DNA of 64,000 nucleotides from Tomocerus qinae (GCA_020055645.1 CM034546.1:129415875-129479874), one strand, 5' to 3'. Counted from the first letter of the stretch, positions 1 to 12,303 are shown. The notes: generated from the sequence alone by a model not told the origin. A program made the numbers and translations.

Positions 1-194
1 CCGTAATTTTTCTCGTGTTTGTTTAGACCACGGCTGATGTAAGCAACGGCTCGTTCTTCAGAATCATGAATTTGAATCAGAACTGCTCCAAGACCTTGGT
101 GTGAGGCATCAACTTTCAGATGAGTTTCCTTCTCGGGATCAAACATTGCTAAAACAGGAGCTGTAGTTAACGCATTCTTTAATCTCTATATATA
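1..194 (-). pseudogene. Gypsy pol fragment: RNase H-like region (partial, runs off the window)
   Basis: Read on the minus strand, this stretch is open and encodes the start of the region that follows reverse transcriptase in Ty3/Gypsy pol. An 'APVL' block is followed by 'FDP', then 'VDAS', 'GLGAVL' and 'AVAYISR', the usual order in the RT-to-RNase H connection. It continues the pol reading of 1022-2929, from which it is separated by an inserted repeat (about 195-1021). The rest of RNase H, integrase and the 3' LTR would lie to the left of this window. I class it as a broken gene because the element can no longer make one continuous polyprotein. Confidence 0.75.
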
Positions 195-1021
195 ATCGCA
201 GACTTGATGAAGCAATAAATTTACCTGTCTATATATATATATATATGTATGTACGTGTGGTAGGGAGAACCTAGGGAACCTGCATGTATTATGTAACGCA
301 AAACCTCCTCCCCCATGTGTAAGGCAAGTGCTGACTGCAACACTATATCTCCTCCTCCCATCAACTGCACACGTAATATATGAAGGCTCCTTAAAAGCAA
401 AAAAGCAAAATGCGCAAGCCCAATTCCTCTAAACCAACGAAATGAGTCGTTTCATATTATTATTATAACATCAAAATAATAATTACATAAGAAGGTTGAA
501 TGGTGAGTGGGGATCGAATGGAAATGATTAGCGAAAGCTAACATTTCGTAATGATCGTAATATGCGTATTAAATATTATTTCCAAACTTCTAAACCAAAT
601 TGGTTCTGCTACATCGACAAACTTATTCAACATTTTTAGTAGAACTGGGTTTACTTTTTACAACCCTTTCGATTCCTTTGTGCCAGTTGGGACATCGTTT
701 TATAGAATTAAATAACAGTACTGGGAGCCTCTATTTATTCTTTAAAAATATTTGTCTTTCATTGTTCCCTGTATTTGATGCTACGATCTACAGTTATTAT
801 TTTGGTGTAGGAAATTCTTTTTATCAGGAAGTTCGGGCTGCAGCTAATTTTACCAACCACTGTAGAAAATAAAAGTGTATTAATTTAAATATACTTTGTA
901 TTTACAAAGGTAACATAATAGCCTAATGGGATGTTTTCGAAATTGTTTTTATTACTGTGAAGGGTGGCCTGCTGAATTTCTCTTGAGTGCTAGATTTGCC
1001 CATTATAGCTGGGTTCACTAG
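195..1021. repeat. Insertion of an unrelated repeat inside Gypsy pol
   Basis: This block interrupts pol: coding stops at about 1022 and resumes in register at about 194. Short TTTAA-like sequences stand on both sides (near 187-192 and 1022-1028), compatible with a short target duplication. A diverged copy of the same block lies at about 16150-16945. Landmarks shared by both are a 'gcaataaatttacct' word, a 'tttcgtaatgatcgtaat' word and a terminal 'gctgggttcactag'. The block starts with a (TA)n run near 228-245. A 90-codon open frame at 600-872 looks incidental. The class of element is unknown. Confidence 0.6.
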
Positions 1022-2929
1022 TTTTAAATAAGCATCTTTTTGATCTGGTCCCCAATTAAATTCAATATTGTTTCGTAATAGTTTTTGAATGGGTGCTGCT
1101 AGTAATGCAAAGTCTTTTATGAATTTTCGAAAATAAGAAAACAAACCAAGTATTTGTCTAGTTTCTTTAGTATTAGTTGGGGGTCTCATCTTAGTAATAG
1201 CTTCAGTCTGTGCTGTGTTCAATCGTATTCCTTCAGAGTTTACAACGAAACCAAGTATTTTTAGTTCACTGTACAAGAAATGACACTTGTTAGGGAGGAA
1301 TACTAAATTCTCTTGACGAATACGAGCAAATACTTTTTCTAAGTTGATTAGATGATTATCAACTGTGTCAGAAAATACCACAATGTCATCAAGATAGCAC
1401 AAACAAACATCGTAGCGTAATCCAGATAGTACGACATCCATAAGTCTGCAAAAATAAGCTGGACCATTTGCCAAACCAAATGGCATGACTTTGAACTGGT
1501 ACTGTCCGTCTCGAGTCACAAATGAAGTTTTTGGCTTAGATAGCGTGTTCATCAGGATTTGCCAATATCCACTAGCAAGATCTAGTTTCGAAAAATATTT
1601 GCAATTACGTAATCGATGTAGTACGTCTTCAATTCTGGGTAAGGGAAAGCACATTTTTCGGCAATGCAAATTAACTGCTCGGAGATCAATAACAAAACGT
1701 AAACCGGTCTGGTTTCCATCACTGTCATATTTTGGTACTAAAAAGCAAGGACTTGACCATTCACTGTCTGATGGTTCAATGATGTCACGGTCAAGCATCT
1801 CATTGACATGCTGTTGAATTATTCGATGATGGGCATCAGAATGTAAGAAAGGTCTTTGCTTTATGGGAGGAGTGTCACCTGTATCAATTTCACACTCAAC
1901 TCGGGTAGTTCTGCCAATTTTCTTCCCGTCTAGTTGAAATATATCGGAATATTTAGTCAGAAGTGTTTCAATTTTATATCGATCTTCTCCACTGATTTCT
2001 GGATTGACATCAAAGGTTGCTTTTTCTTTATCGGTAGGAGTCACTAACTCAGTATTTGGTTTCTGATGAAATGTCAACTTTCCAATTCGAGTGTATGTAG
2101 ATATTACTGCTTTTCTGGATGTGGGATTAATAACAGGAATTAATTTCGTTTCGGTATTCATAATTGCTGCTGGTGTAAGAATTTTATTCGTCTTGTATAG
2201 TCTGTGATTCTTTTCTACTATTGCATCGAGTCCATGGGGTAGGTTCATAGTTTCCACAGGTACATACATAGTAGTCCGGGGCGGAATGACACATTTTGTT
2301 GTTGCTCGGACGTACATGATTTGGAATTTATTTTCAGTTGGCAATACTATAGGAGGGTCACAGGAAATCGAATCATCAGTCATCTCAGCAGAAATTTGAC
2401 GAATAGGTATCGAAGAATGTGATAAAACTTCTCTTTTCACAGATTCAGGAACAGAATTAATATAATTCAATCGAGCGCTGGTGAATTTAATTTTGCCAAA
2501 ACCTGGAGCTTGCATATAGCCTTTGGAGTTTAGAATGTCAAATTTAAATTGCTCAATAAAATCTTGTCCAAGTAAACAATCAAAAGGAATTTGAGTCAAT
2601 ATAAAAGGATACTTAACACATCCACTTCCAATTTGTAAAGTAGGAACGACGAATCCACAATCAAGTAGGGAATGACCACCAATGCCGGAAAGTTTAATAG
2701 AATCATTTTTATGCACAGTTAGTCCAGTAGATAATTTTTCTGAAATTAAGGAAGCTGCTGCACCTGGATCAATTGTTGCAGTACACCAATTTTCATTTAT
2801 TTTCATTCGAATTGTTAAGGGTCCATTCATGTCACTTGAAGTAATATAAATATTTGGAATAGTAATAGAAACTGGAGGTGACGAGGGATTAGTTGGTGTT
2901 GTAGTAATTTCTTGACATGGACGAATCAA
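1022..2929 (-). CDS. pol: Ty3/Gypsy-type pol: protease and reverse transcriptase (interrupted)
   Basis: This encodes the protease and reverse transcriptase of an LTR retrotransposon, in a frame shifted -1 relative to gag and abutting its stop. Near the N-terminus is a retropepsin-like stretch whose active-site motif reads D-P-G-A instead of the usual D-[ST]-G-A, followed by 'LLGQDF'. The RT carries 'LRFVIDLRAVN', 'FPLPRIEDVL', 'FSKLDLASGYWQI', 'MPFGLANGPAYF' and the catalytic 'YLDD', so the polymerase core looks intact. The open frame reads on to 923, but below about 1022 this is inserted repeat sequence. There is no good ATG at 2929 (the codon is TTG), as expected for a product made by frameshifting from gag. 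The protease change and the insertion suggest a dead copy. Confidence 0.85.
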
Positions 2930-4395
2930 TTCGTCCTTCGCTTGCCGTTTCCCATGTCACGGCTAGTACTTTGTGGTTCTTGGTCTCTGTCTTCATCATC
3001 TCGACGGCGGGGTGATCCACGACGTCGGTCTTCGTATGAACGATCATAGTCACGGGAGTCATCATCATAATCTCGGGTTCTACGGTATTCTCGGCGATAA
3101 CCGCCACGTCTGTTTCCTCTTCCACGACCACGGCGTACGGTTTGTGAGTAGCACTCATATGAATAATGGCCATAGCGACCACATTTATAGCATTCAACAT
3201 TTGCCTTGTTGAATTGTCTTCCTCTTTGGGAACTTCCTTGTCCACGTCTGGGGTTTGTCGTAGAACGTGCAGGATTTTTCTCAATAGGCTCAGCGTTTAC
3301 TTTCAATAATTTCAACTGATTTTCCATTTCAGCCACTTTAGTTTTCAATTCGGTGACATCTGGAGATTCCACGGGTTTTGTCACTGCTGCTGTTGTAGCT
3401 GCTGCACTTTGGGTGACGTCTCGGTCAGGTTGAGTGGTACAATTTTGAGCTTCGTATAATAATACCATGTCGACAAGAGCAGAATATGTAGCTGGAACAC
3501 CTCTTACTTGGATGTATGTTCGTAGATTAACTGCCAAATTTTTCACCATACCTTCAACTACTGCAGATTCAACTAAGGTAGGCCAGTGTTCAGTCAAGTA
3601 GTAACGGATGAGTTGAAGAAAAATTGATGCTTTTTCATCAGGGCGTTGCTTGATATTTAATATCTCGAACACTGTCATATTATGTTCATCCATTTCCATC
3701 GGACAATTTTTCTGGAAATTCTGGGAGTAGACATCCCAAGTTATTGTGTTGTCGGCAATATCAGCTGCGTTGATGGTAAACCACTGTTGGGCAATTTCAT
3801 TTGGAATTGCTAGCTGCAAATGCCGTTTCTTTGCTGGTTCTCCTAAATGTCGTTGTGCTGCCCAAGTTTCAAAACGAGTGATGTAATATTTCAATGCCGT
3901 CTTCTTCAACGGACCTTGGTAAATAGGCATGCGGGCATCCATAGTAGTGCGTGTACGTGTACGTTTACGTTTTTGAATTACAATTGTAGGTTGAGGAGCA
4001 CAATAGTCGTCAAAGATGTCAACAAATTGAGGGAGCACAAAATGTAAAATGTAATGTCGGTCCAAAATATCACAATTCAAAACAAACTCAGGCTGTGGAA
4101 TCACTAAAGCTCTTCTTCTGGCTATAAATCTCGAAAGTTCACTCAGGGTCTGTTCAAAGATACTATGAAAGTATTCACTATCATTCAAAATATCTTCCGG
4201 GTCTAGAATTTGATCAATTTCAACAGTTTCAATTGTTTCAGTTTCAGTAGAACACTCAGCTGAATTTTCTGATTGTCGAGTCTCGGCTTCTGTTTCAAGC
4301 TTTTGTTGCTTCCGCAATTTTCTCTCAGATTCTAGTCCTTGGGGGAATTCGGGATTTTTCTTCGCAACTCTGGAACTACGTCGTTCTTCACTCAT
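2926..4395 (-). CDS. gag: Ty3/Gypsy-type gag (capsid/nucleocapsid)
   Basis: This is the structural polyprotein of the LTR retrotransposon, 489 residues from an ATG at 4395. The central part (about residues 150-330) resembles retrotransposon gag/capsid, with 'WAAQRHLGEPAKKRHLQLAI' and 'RPDEKASIFLQLIRYYL'. The C-terminal third has one CCHC zinc knuckle, 'CYKCGRYGHYSYEC' (CX2CX4HX4C), followed by an Arg/Gly- and Arg/Asp-rich tail typical of nucleocapsid. The stop overlaps the pol frame. The frame is uninterrupted. The start lies about 55 nt inside the 5' LTR and primer-binding region, the normal layout. Confidence 0.85.
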   Translation of the reverse strand: MSEERRSSRVAKKNPEFPQGLESERKLRKQQKLETEAETRQSENSAECSTETETIETVEIDQILDPEDILNDSEYFHSIFEQTLSELSRFIARRRALVIPQPEFVLNCDILDRHYILHFVLPQFVDIFDDYCAPQPTIVIQKRKRTRTRTTMDARMPIYQGPLKKTALKYYITRFETWAAQRHLGEPAKKRHLQLAIPNEIAQQWFTINAADIADNTITWDVYSQNFQKNCPMEMDEHNMTVFEILNIKQRPDEKASIFLQLIRYYLTEHWPTLVESAVVEGMVKNLAVNLRTYIQVRGVPATYSALVDMVLLYEAQNCTTQPDRDVTQSAAATTAAVTKPVESPDVTELKTKVAEMENQLKLLKVNAEPIEKNPARSTTNPRRGQGSSQRGRQFNKANVECYKCGRYGHYSYECYSQTVRRGRGRGNRRGGYRREYRRTRDYDDDSRDYDRSYEDRRRGSPRRRDDEDRDQEPQSTSRDMGNGKRRTN

Positions 4396-4435
4396 AAATG
4401 AATTTTATCTTTCAAATTGTCAAAATTTCGGGTTT

Positions 4436-4450
4436 GTCATCTCCACCAAT
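4436..4450 (-). other. Putative tRNA primer-binding site
   Basis: Immediately inside the LTR end the minus strand reads AT then TGGTGGAGATGAC. TGG complements the CCA tail of a tRNA, the standard primer for reverse transcription. Which tRNA it pairs with was not determined. Confidence 0.45.
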
Positions 4451-4786
4451 TGTTATGGTGGTGGTTTCTGTGGATGCCTTTGCCAATGGTACGGGTATGG
4501 AAAAGATGAAGTTAATAATCTCAGAGTTATGCTTGGCTGTTAGAGGTTAAAGAGTGAAGTTTTATTTCGTAATTCTAAGTTCCAGGACAAACCAATATTC
4601 TGACCAGCTTGCTCTGTCTCCAATCAGACACTCTCTGTCTAGATTCTTATTCTAACTAGAGTCTAGCTTAACTTCTAATTAACATCTTAGCTCATTCATT
4701 CGATCGTAGGTCATTCATTCCAAATTCTCTAGCTATCGATAGATTTCCATGTCCGTCCTTTTTGGACGTCAAGTCTAAACCTAACA
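4451..4786 (-). repeat. 5' LTR of the Gypsy-type element
   Basis: On the minus strand this 336-bp segment begins TGTTAGG and ends ATAACA, so its ends form the inverted repeat TGTTA/TAACA expected of an LTR. It contains an AATAAA polyadenylation word about two thirds of the way along. Directly after it (4448 downward) is TGGTGGAGATGAC, which has the TGG start expected of a tRNA primer-binding site, then the gag start. The matching 3' LTR would be outside the window, so LTR identity cannot be tested here. Confidence 0.7.
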
Positions 4787-6218
4787 GTTTCTTGGAAGTA
4801 AAGTATTACTAGCCGTTAATTACATCAACTGCCAAATTTGCTTTTCAACCTAAATAAATTAATACCAACAAAATTAGTTGACATGTCTTAGGAGTATAAT
4901 TGACTTCTAAATTTTCACCCGGATTGTAGCATGATAAATGTATATCAATTTTGGACCCACCTTTCTTAAGTAAATAAATTGCTATTCTGTCCTGAAGGCT
5001 AGGAAAATGGACTTCGGGGTACGTTTCAATAGGTCCAGACACCTTACAATTATTTACGTACTCAACTCAACACTTTATATGACAGCACTAAATATACGTC
5101 CACGTAATTACATTTTAAATTATTCAGAATTTGTACACAATTACTGAACCACAAATGTATAAACTTCCTCTGTAAAATCAGACTAATTTTGTATGTCGTA
5201 CTCCTAACGTACCTAATGAAACGTAATTAAATCACTTAGTACTCCAATGCATTTTAATTCAACAAAGTTATAGTTATATTATGTCTTAGCATAATTTCAT
5301 ATAAGAACCCCAAAGCATAAGTTTTATTGTACCCCAAAGTATTTGGTAGCCGTATAATTTATATTTCTACGTTCCCATTTGTGAGGGAAACATGCAACTG
5401 GTTCTCTCCATTCTCCACAACTTTCTTATGTAAAACTATCTTTATTTAAATGTAGAGTGGGACATGGGTACGACATAAATCAACGTAAGACATCTTAGAC
5501 ATGCGCATGGAATTCTGTTGGTATTCTTGTAATTTCAAATTTTCCACCTTTTGTCGTTTACTATACTAGCAGGTAACAGGAACCAGGTCCTGTAATAAAC
5601 AAAGCTACTGAGTTGACAAAGAGCAATGATCAACAGCTGTTTTCCCGTACGTCTTCATTTTTCGATGAGGGATATCATCAGTTTAAGCTCGAAAAGATGC
5701 ATTTAAACATTGTTCATTTATTTTCGTATTTAGAAAAGGTCGCTCTTGTAAGAATATTAGGCCAAATTTCCTCATGATTATGATGATTTTACCCTATTTT
5801 CGTATCGTATTTTCCAATGCAAGTCATTTTCAAATCCTATGTATTATACAATCGTTGTGCTCATAGCCCGACCCTGCATTCACCGCGCAACACCTCCACC
5901 CACTTCCCAATAATTAAACTGAACATTGAGTTGCGTTTAATCCCCCCTCCAATTCCTTATTCCCTACTCTGAGTTAGAGTTGGGAAAAGTATAACTATGT
6001 CAATTATGTACAAAATTTACCACCACAGCAGTAAAAACGCACTTAATGGTAGAAATGTTAAATTATGATAATTCATTCGCACAATTACATCAAGGTACTT
6101 ATATTATACGTACGTATATTTATATCTAAGTGTTCAGTGAAAGCGCAGTGAAACAACATCATTCAAAAGACATTTATTCTGTTAGAACAGCATTATAAAT
6201 TACCAACCTACTATACAT

Positions 6219-6328
6219 TTGACAGATATTGTGGCAAAATGCTGATTAGTTGGAGTGCCTAACGTCCAAATACTTGACAGATATTGTGGCAAAATGCTGA
6301 TTAGTTGGAGTGCCTAACGTCCAAATAC
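6219..6328. repeat. 55-bp tandem duplication, two identical copies
   Basis: A unit starting 'ttgacagatattgtggc' and ending 'cctaacgtccaaatac' occurs twice back to back (6219-6273 and 6274-6328) without mismatch, indicating a recent duplication or an assembly effect. Confidence 0.9.
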
Positions 6329-6339
6329 TGTCATACCAT

Positions 6340-7090
6340 AAAAACGATTTGTACAGTTTGTGATAACTAGGAAAGAAGAAAATCAATAAAAGAAAATTGT
6401 GTCTAAATGAAAGATTAGTATTATCTCATTGGCGTCCACCTCAGAATTGCATGAAAACTTTCGACAAAGATCAGGCTTTAATACTAAAAAAGATGTAGAA
6501 GGACTTTGGGTGGAACATTTAAATAAAAAAATTTTATTAATATTTCAGTGCAAGAAAAAATAATTTAGACCATTTTTGGGGTACAATGATACTAAAAATT
6601 TAAACTGTGGCCTAGAGGGTTCTAGTGACTACTAATAGCACCAGTAAGGCGCCAATAAGTTTCCATGAAGGTACCATCTCGGTAGCCGAATAATAACCAT
6701 TATTTTTGTAACAAATGTAATTTTAAATTATGTGTATTCAATCAATAGTTGACATTCAGGCAAAGGACAATTGTAGACAGGTGTTGGCTCATATGTTCCA
6801 CAATTTAAAAAAGATTTGAACAGTTTGTGATGGCTAGGAAAGAAGAAAATCAATATGAAAATTTGGAAACTGTGTCGAAATGAAAGATTAGTATTATCTC
6901 ATTGGCGTCCACTTTAAAATTACATATGAAAGCTTTTGACAAAGATCAAGCTTTAACATTGAAGAAGATGTAGAAGGATTTTAGGTGGAACATTCAAATC
7001 AAAATTTTTAATTAATATTTTAGTACAAAAAAATAATTTTTATGAAGTTTGGGTCCAATTCGAGGCTTGAAACGTAACCTTTAGTCTACA
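6340..7090. repeat. Direct duplicated block (about 280 bp, two diverged copies)
   Basis: About 6340-6620 and 6808-7090 share the words 'ctaggaaagaagaaaatcaat', 'attagtattatctcattgg' and 'gatgtagaagga' in the same order and spacing, with many substitutions. No coding frame is conserved between them. They look like two old copies of one repeat. Confidence 0.7.
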
Positions 7091-8061
7091 AGTATCTATT
7101 GCGCAACAATAGAACCAGTAAATTACCAATTAATTTCCATAAATGTACAAATTCGATACTTTAATGCTAACTTATTTTATTATTTATTTATGCTAAGGAT
7201 TTTTTAGTGTAAATGTGGTTTTCCATACTATTTGGATAAATTTAAAAGTTAACATTTTGTCAAAGCACAATTGTGCCAGGAAATGTTAGCTAGTTCGTTT
7301 CCTAAGATTGACACTACTGCAGATTTCCGTTAATGCAGTACTGGAGTGCAAAATGACTTTGTTAATAATATTATCGATCTTTATTCCATTTTTGGTTTTG
7401 TACAATTATATTAAGTAAAATAAAATGGGTGAGTAGCAGTATCTTATAAGTTACAACTATATCATGTTAAATTGAATAATACAGTAATGATAGTAGATAA
7501 AATATGTTTTCTACTGATACATGCATTATAAAAACAATTTTTAAACCTTTGTTTGCACCTTGTACGACTAACTCAACGCTAGATTTTGCATTGTTTTGAC
7601 ATTGTGGTAAATGTCGCCAAAGTAATGGGACTATGAATTATGCAGCTTAAGTGTTTATATTGAGGAGTGGACAATTAAATGTATAAAGAATAAAATAGGG
7701 CGAACATTTGCACACAATTTGCAACATTTACTTCCCAAAGGTTAGTCTATTTGACAATACTAACTTATCAATAATCAAAGGCAAAGGTATTAATTGAGGG
7801 TAACTATTATGAATACGACTACATGAATTTGTATGAAGATAAGCAAAACTAATACCACTATATCCAAAAGGCTTTAACCTTTAAAATGTTGTTCGCTGAT
7901 AGACATAGATTTACCACAGCAATGTAAAGTAAGTCATCATTCATAAATTATAATACTTTTGTATTCATATACCAAAAATGAAAAACAGCGCATGCAGAAA
8001 ACACAAAGGCCATTCTAGACTATAATATACATGTCTTATATACACGATTAAGGTGCACGTG

Positions 8062-10110
8062 TTAGGAAAGCACAGTAAGAAGGAGATCCATAACATTATC
8101 TAAAATAATTTTATAGACATCCAATGTTAGGTCATTTTCAACTTTAAAGAAAATGCTAATGGGAGTAATATATGGAAAACACGTGCGCAAATGATAATTG
8201 TGCATCTTCTTTAGTCTGTCAGGGTTATTTATTTTGTACAGATCTACAAAATCCTTAGACATTTTAGTACACCGTGCTGCAAGCCACATACCAAAACGAA
8301 AAATAAATAAAATTAGTATGACGCTAAAAATGAAGAGTACAAGGAGACCTGTGTTGAGTAAGTGGAAGTAGGCAATGGACACAACAGAAAAGGCAATGGC
8401 TGTCAGAATCATTGTAGTCATCACTCCAGGCAGAAGGAATCGGCATATAGGCGTTTCAAATTGAGTGCACACAATTTTGAATAATTTGTAAAACATTATG
8501 TTTCTTTCGAAACGAGAAGTAAAATCTTCATATGTTTCTCCTTCAACCTTTTCTGTAGCCAGTAACCTGTAATAAAAATATAAAAATATTAGAAGCATAT
8601 TCGTTGAAAAATCTAGATTACCTTACACAGTACTCCGGTATAAATTTTGAATTTCGACTATGAAGATGCTTTGAGAACTTACACTAGTCTTTAAGGTGCA
8701 TTTTTAAAAGTTTTAAAAGTGCATAGGACTCATTTCAGAGTTGAGAATATTCCCAATTCCCATCCATCCATCTTTGTTGGACGTCAATTATGGTAAACGG
8801 GAAAAAGATGGGAAACAGTGGGAAATAAGGCCCAAAAATTTGAATTTTGCCTCCATTTTGGCTCTATTTCCCACTATTTTCCACACTTCCCATTTCCCAC
8901 TCCATTTTGTTATCCACATTTCCCAGTGGGAAATAGGAAACTTCCCGTTAGTGGTATTTCCCAGTCGAAAACTTGACTCATTTTCAAAGATGGCCCCACT
9001 TTTTTTTCATCCCTAGATTACGTACCAAACGTTTAAACCGATTATCTCAAACCAATCTTAAGTTATTATGCTAACGGAGAGACAGACAGACAGACAGATC
9101 AAGTGTTCCTATAAAGTAGCTACGCAACTACTATTGTGTCTTCTTGCTAGACTGGATATCAATTACTGCTAGTAGCTGATATTTACGAATGTCAACTCCT
9201 GAAGTCCTAGTAAAAAACTTTCTGTAGAGATATGAAAATTAAAGCATTGTGTCTTAGGTATGACTCGTATCGAATGGTTGACTTTGCGAAGTTTTACCTT
9301 AATCGTATCAGATACAATATCATCATACTTCCTCCAGCGAATACAATGATCATGTAGTAACATGCATTGAACCAAATCGCGAACGTCGTAAGACCACCCC
9401 ACATTTTGAACAGGAAATCGATTAATTTAGAGCGAAATCCCAAATGGGTTAATATGTTCAGCTCCGAGGTAACAAATATCGGAAGGTGAAACGTAAAAGG
9501 TGTGAAAATTGCTGCCAACGATAGAAGCAGAATAATCCAATCCGCCATCCACCCCATGAAATCCAAACGGTTTTTACCCTTCTGCATTTTAACTGTATAA
9601 CAAAAAAATGACTTTTGAAATTTGGTCTACAGTTCAAATCAAATATGCATACATTAATAAAAATAAAATATTTTTTATATTTAAAAATATTGAATTGCGT
9701 CTTAAAATAAAACTTTATCTCGGAAAGCACTCACATTTCTCAAGCTGTGCATCCACGGAGAACTGAAGTGTTAGTAAGTCCATGATGTCTTTGGAGTAAA
9801 GAGTTGTGTTGATTTGGCATACCAAACCGACGGCTCCTGCTATCAAATAAACGATATGCCCGACCCTTCCCGTGGCGGAAACCTTTTTTCCACTCCTGAG
9901 GGAGATCACGAATGCAATAACTTCTGCCACTCGCGTCAGAAAATATAGCAATAATATAACACGGTAAAGGATGTCCTCTTTCCACGAATTTGGTAACAAA
10001 CGTTTCGTTTGTGGATCCCATCTGTACGGAAGGAATTTCCATTTGCCCCCAAACCGAAGTACTTTTTCAATAGCTCGTCTTAATCGTTTGGAGATCAACA
10101 ATTTCGTCAT
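8062..10110 (-). CDS. Multi-pass membrane protein, chemoreceptor-like family, copy A
   Basis: Exons on the minus strand are 9735-10110, 9298-9592 and 8062-8566, giving 391 residues. Exon 1 ends at GTGAGT and exon 2 at GTAAAA; the acceptors are ATACAG and TTACAG, and phases (1, then 2) match all other copies. The start MTKLLISKRL is preceded at one base by an acceptor-like TTTCTAG. Exon 1 carries the 'PYRWDP' motif and hydrophobic segments 1-2. Exon 2 carries segments 3-4 with 'WFNACYY'. Exon 3 carries the charged 'FTSRFERNIMFYKLFK' loop, 'FLLPGVMTTMILTAIAFS' (segment 5), segment 6 and the C-terminal 'LRTCFP...DVYKIILDNVMD' block. This is the most diverged member of its subfamily (an MQKGKNR start to exon 2, an ATEKVEGETYED insert). 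A receptor-like function is inferred from size, topology and tandem expansion only. Confidence 0.8.
8741..9010. repeat. Motif-dense repeat built on TGGGAAA / TTTCCCA
   Basis: Within the intron between exons 3 and 2 of copy A, the words TGGGAAA, GGGAAA and their complements recur many times in both orientations over about 270 bp. The DNA can fold on itself. It resembles a short non-autonomous transposon with repeated binding words; its exact ends are unclear. Confidence 0.5.
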
Positions 10111-10515
10111 TCTAGAAATTATTCAAAGTATTCTTGCATAAATTAAGTATCATACTAAATAAATTAGAACATAATGTAAGCCAATTACCCCTCTACATGT
10201 TACTACGAGTCTTCTGAACGTGCAATTTCTTGTAGTTGGTAAATATATTGTTCTTTATGACGTGAATAGTTTTTAGTTATTGGCAATACATTTTTAAAAC
10301 TTCAAATATTATATTCATTATAACTTATTTGACAATATAGACAGTTGCATTCGACTTTTTTTTAACTAATCGGTGTTAAAATGTCAAGCTCTTGGGCACA
10401 ATAGGTTTAAAACTATTTGAGTATCCACAATATGTGAGTATTATAACGAAGTATTCGAGTTGAAAAACCAGTACAGTAATTGCGGGTGTAATTGAGAAAT
10501 AAAATGTGCTATTAT

Positions 10516-12303
10516 CAGACGTCGGAATTTTATTTAAGTAAAATTTTTACAGCCTTCTCATCAGTGTACAAAATACCATTTACCACTTACCAGTGGTAAG
10601 TGGTTTTTAATGGTATTTAACGTTAAATACCACTACCTAAAAAGTAGTGGTAAGTGGTATAAATGGTAAAAAATAGTTTCATTTAAATTTCGTGTTTGAA
10701 TTTTGAATAAATTTCGGTGCTAAAGTATGAAACAGCTTAGCAGATGATCATTGTTGTCACAAATTGATAAGTGTTCATCAATCAGAGTAGGATTCAACCA
10801 ATGGGGCCGCTAACAACCCTTGCCGATTGAAAAATTAATTGCAATTAAATTAGCATCAATTTTAAATGGGAGATACCAAATACAATCTTTATTTCTTCAT
10901 TCTTTTATAACCTTTGGCGTACAATCAAATAAATAGGATTAATTTAATTGACTAAGGGGCTAATTGGAAATATTTCATACAAAATAAAGTTTTAAAACTT
11001 TATTTTGTAGTTATGTGTTATCTGTACTCAGCTGTCTAATCAATCGCTAAAATTTACCATTTTTACCATTAAATGCATTTTTACCATTAAGTGCATTTTT
11101 ACCACTGTGATGGTAAAAAAGGCTAAAAAGTGGTAAATTTTGTACACTGCTTCTCATAGAGTTCTGAGACGTCGTATCTACACGAATCATGCACTGAGGA
11201 TTTCAAAAATATAAAAGTGTTAGTAAACTTTTTTACACTTTTGAGTTATAAAAAAATTTAAAGTTTTAGTAAATTTTTTTATATAAAAAAAGTTTACATA
11301 AAATTTTCGACATAAAAAAATCTTATAAAGAAAATATTTTAGCAATTTCCAGAATATTGTGTATTCAAATTTTTTTTCAAAATTCTCAAAATGAAACTGT
11401 TACAATAAAATAAAAGCATTTGCATAAATTATCTTATCAATAAGCCTACAGTGACCAAGATTATCCAAGGTTAAGCGGGGCTTTCAAACATTACAATTTA
11501 GTGTCGCTGTAGTTAGAGTTGAATTACAATAAAAAAATTGCAATATGCAGAAAGTAAAACTGACAATTTCCGTCTTTATTTCTTGTCGATTGAATTTATT
11601 CTATTATACTATTTATTGTTATAATGTTTTAGTATGGAAAAAATTGAAATGTCAATGGTTTCACCTTATTATTTATCCATATGATTTTGTCACGGGTGTA
11701 ATTTTGCCCGTTTTGTTGACTTTATTTAATTTCAATTTTAAAAATTTAATTTAAGATAATAAGGACGATATTACGTTTGGATTGAATTTTAACGTATTAA
11801 TATCCGATTTTAAATTGGTCTGGAATTTAAGAAGTTAAGATTCGATATTAAGTTTAGATTAAATTTTAATATTAAAATTTATACGATTTTAAGATGGCAA
11901 GCTTGGACTACATTTTAATATTGCAATATATATGTTTTAAGATGTTAAGTTTGGATTAGGTTTTTATATTATTGAAATCTGTATGATTTTAAGATGGTAA
12001 GTTTGGATTTTAAAATTGAAGATTAAATGTACAATAATGAAATGGTATAATACATGCAGTTCTTATTTACCACCTGATTATTTAGGTAGAGTTTCTGGCT
12101 TTTGATTTTTCAATGTTGTATAATAGATAATATTTTTGCCGAAATCAAAAAAAAACTGTTTAGAGAAAATTCTTGCCATGTTGGTAAATTTTTATAAAAA
12201 TTTTTTTGCCATTTTTGGTAAAATTTTACGAAAAATTACCATTTTTTGGTAAATTTTCATGTAATTTTTTTGCGATTTTAAATAAATAAAATTCCGACGT
12301 ATG
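10516..12303. mobile_element. Outer hAT-like non-autonomous element with 8-bp target duplication
   Basis: The element begins CAGACGTCGGAATTTTATTTA and ends with the near complement, a terminal inverted repeat of about 20 bp. On both sides stands the same 8-bp word GCTATTAT (10508-10515 and 12304-12311), the target-duplication length typical of hAT transposons. No transposase frame is present, and the longest open frame inside (11545-11754, 69 codons) is an AT-rich low-complexity product. It is interrupted by a second element at 10562-11149. Confidence 0.75.
10562..11149. mobile_element. Inner hAT-like MITE nested in the outer element
   Basis: It starts CAGTGTACAAAAT and ends ATTTTGTACACTG, and is flanked by the identical 8-bp word CTTCTCAT (10554-10561 and 11150-11157). 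Inside, the words TTTACCATT and AGTGGTAA recur in both orientations, including the perfect palindrome ACCACTTACCAGTGGTAAGTGGT around 10580-10602 and the AATACCA/TGGTATT arms near 10610-10635. At 588 bp it has no coding capacity. Confidence 0.85.

Larger units (their letters stand above)
4787..8061. other. Intergenic region with repeat fragments, no gene seen
   Basis: No supportable coding region. About 4965-5590 is a repeat block that recurs, diverged, at 15763-16130; shared words include 'gctattctgtcctgaaggct' and 'agtatttggtagccg'. A 55-bp direct tandem duplication lies at 6219-6328. A larger dispersed duplication pairs about 6340-6620 with 6808-7090. The last part (about 7975-8061) resembles the 3' flank of copies F and G and so belongs to the cassette of copy A. 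Confidence 0.6.

Noticed and set aside
600..872. 90-codon open frame
   Set aside because: It lies in the repeat inserted in Gypsy pol, and the related repeat at 16150-16945 does not keep the frame.
2889..3284. 131-codon frame overlapping the end of gag
   Set aside because: It is in the third frame of the Arg/Asp-rich gag tail, neither the gag nor the pol frame, and contains no domain.
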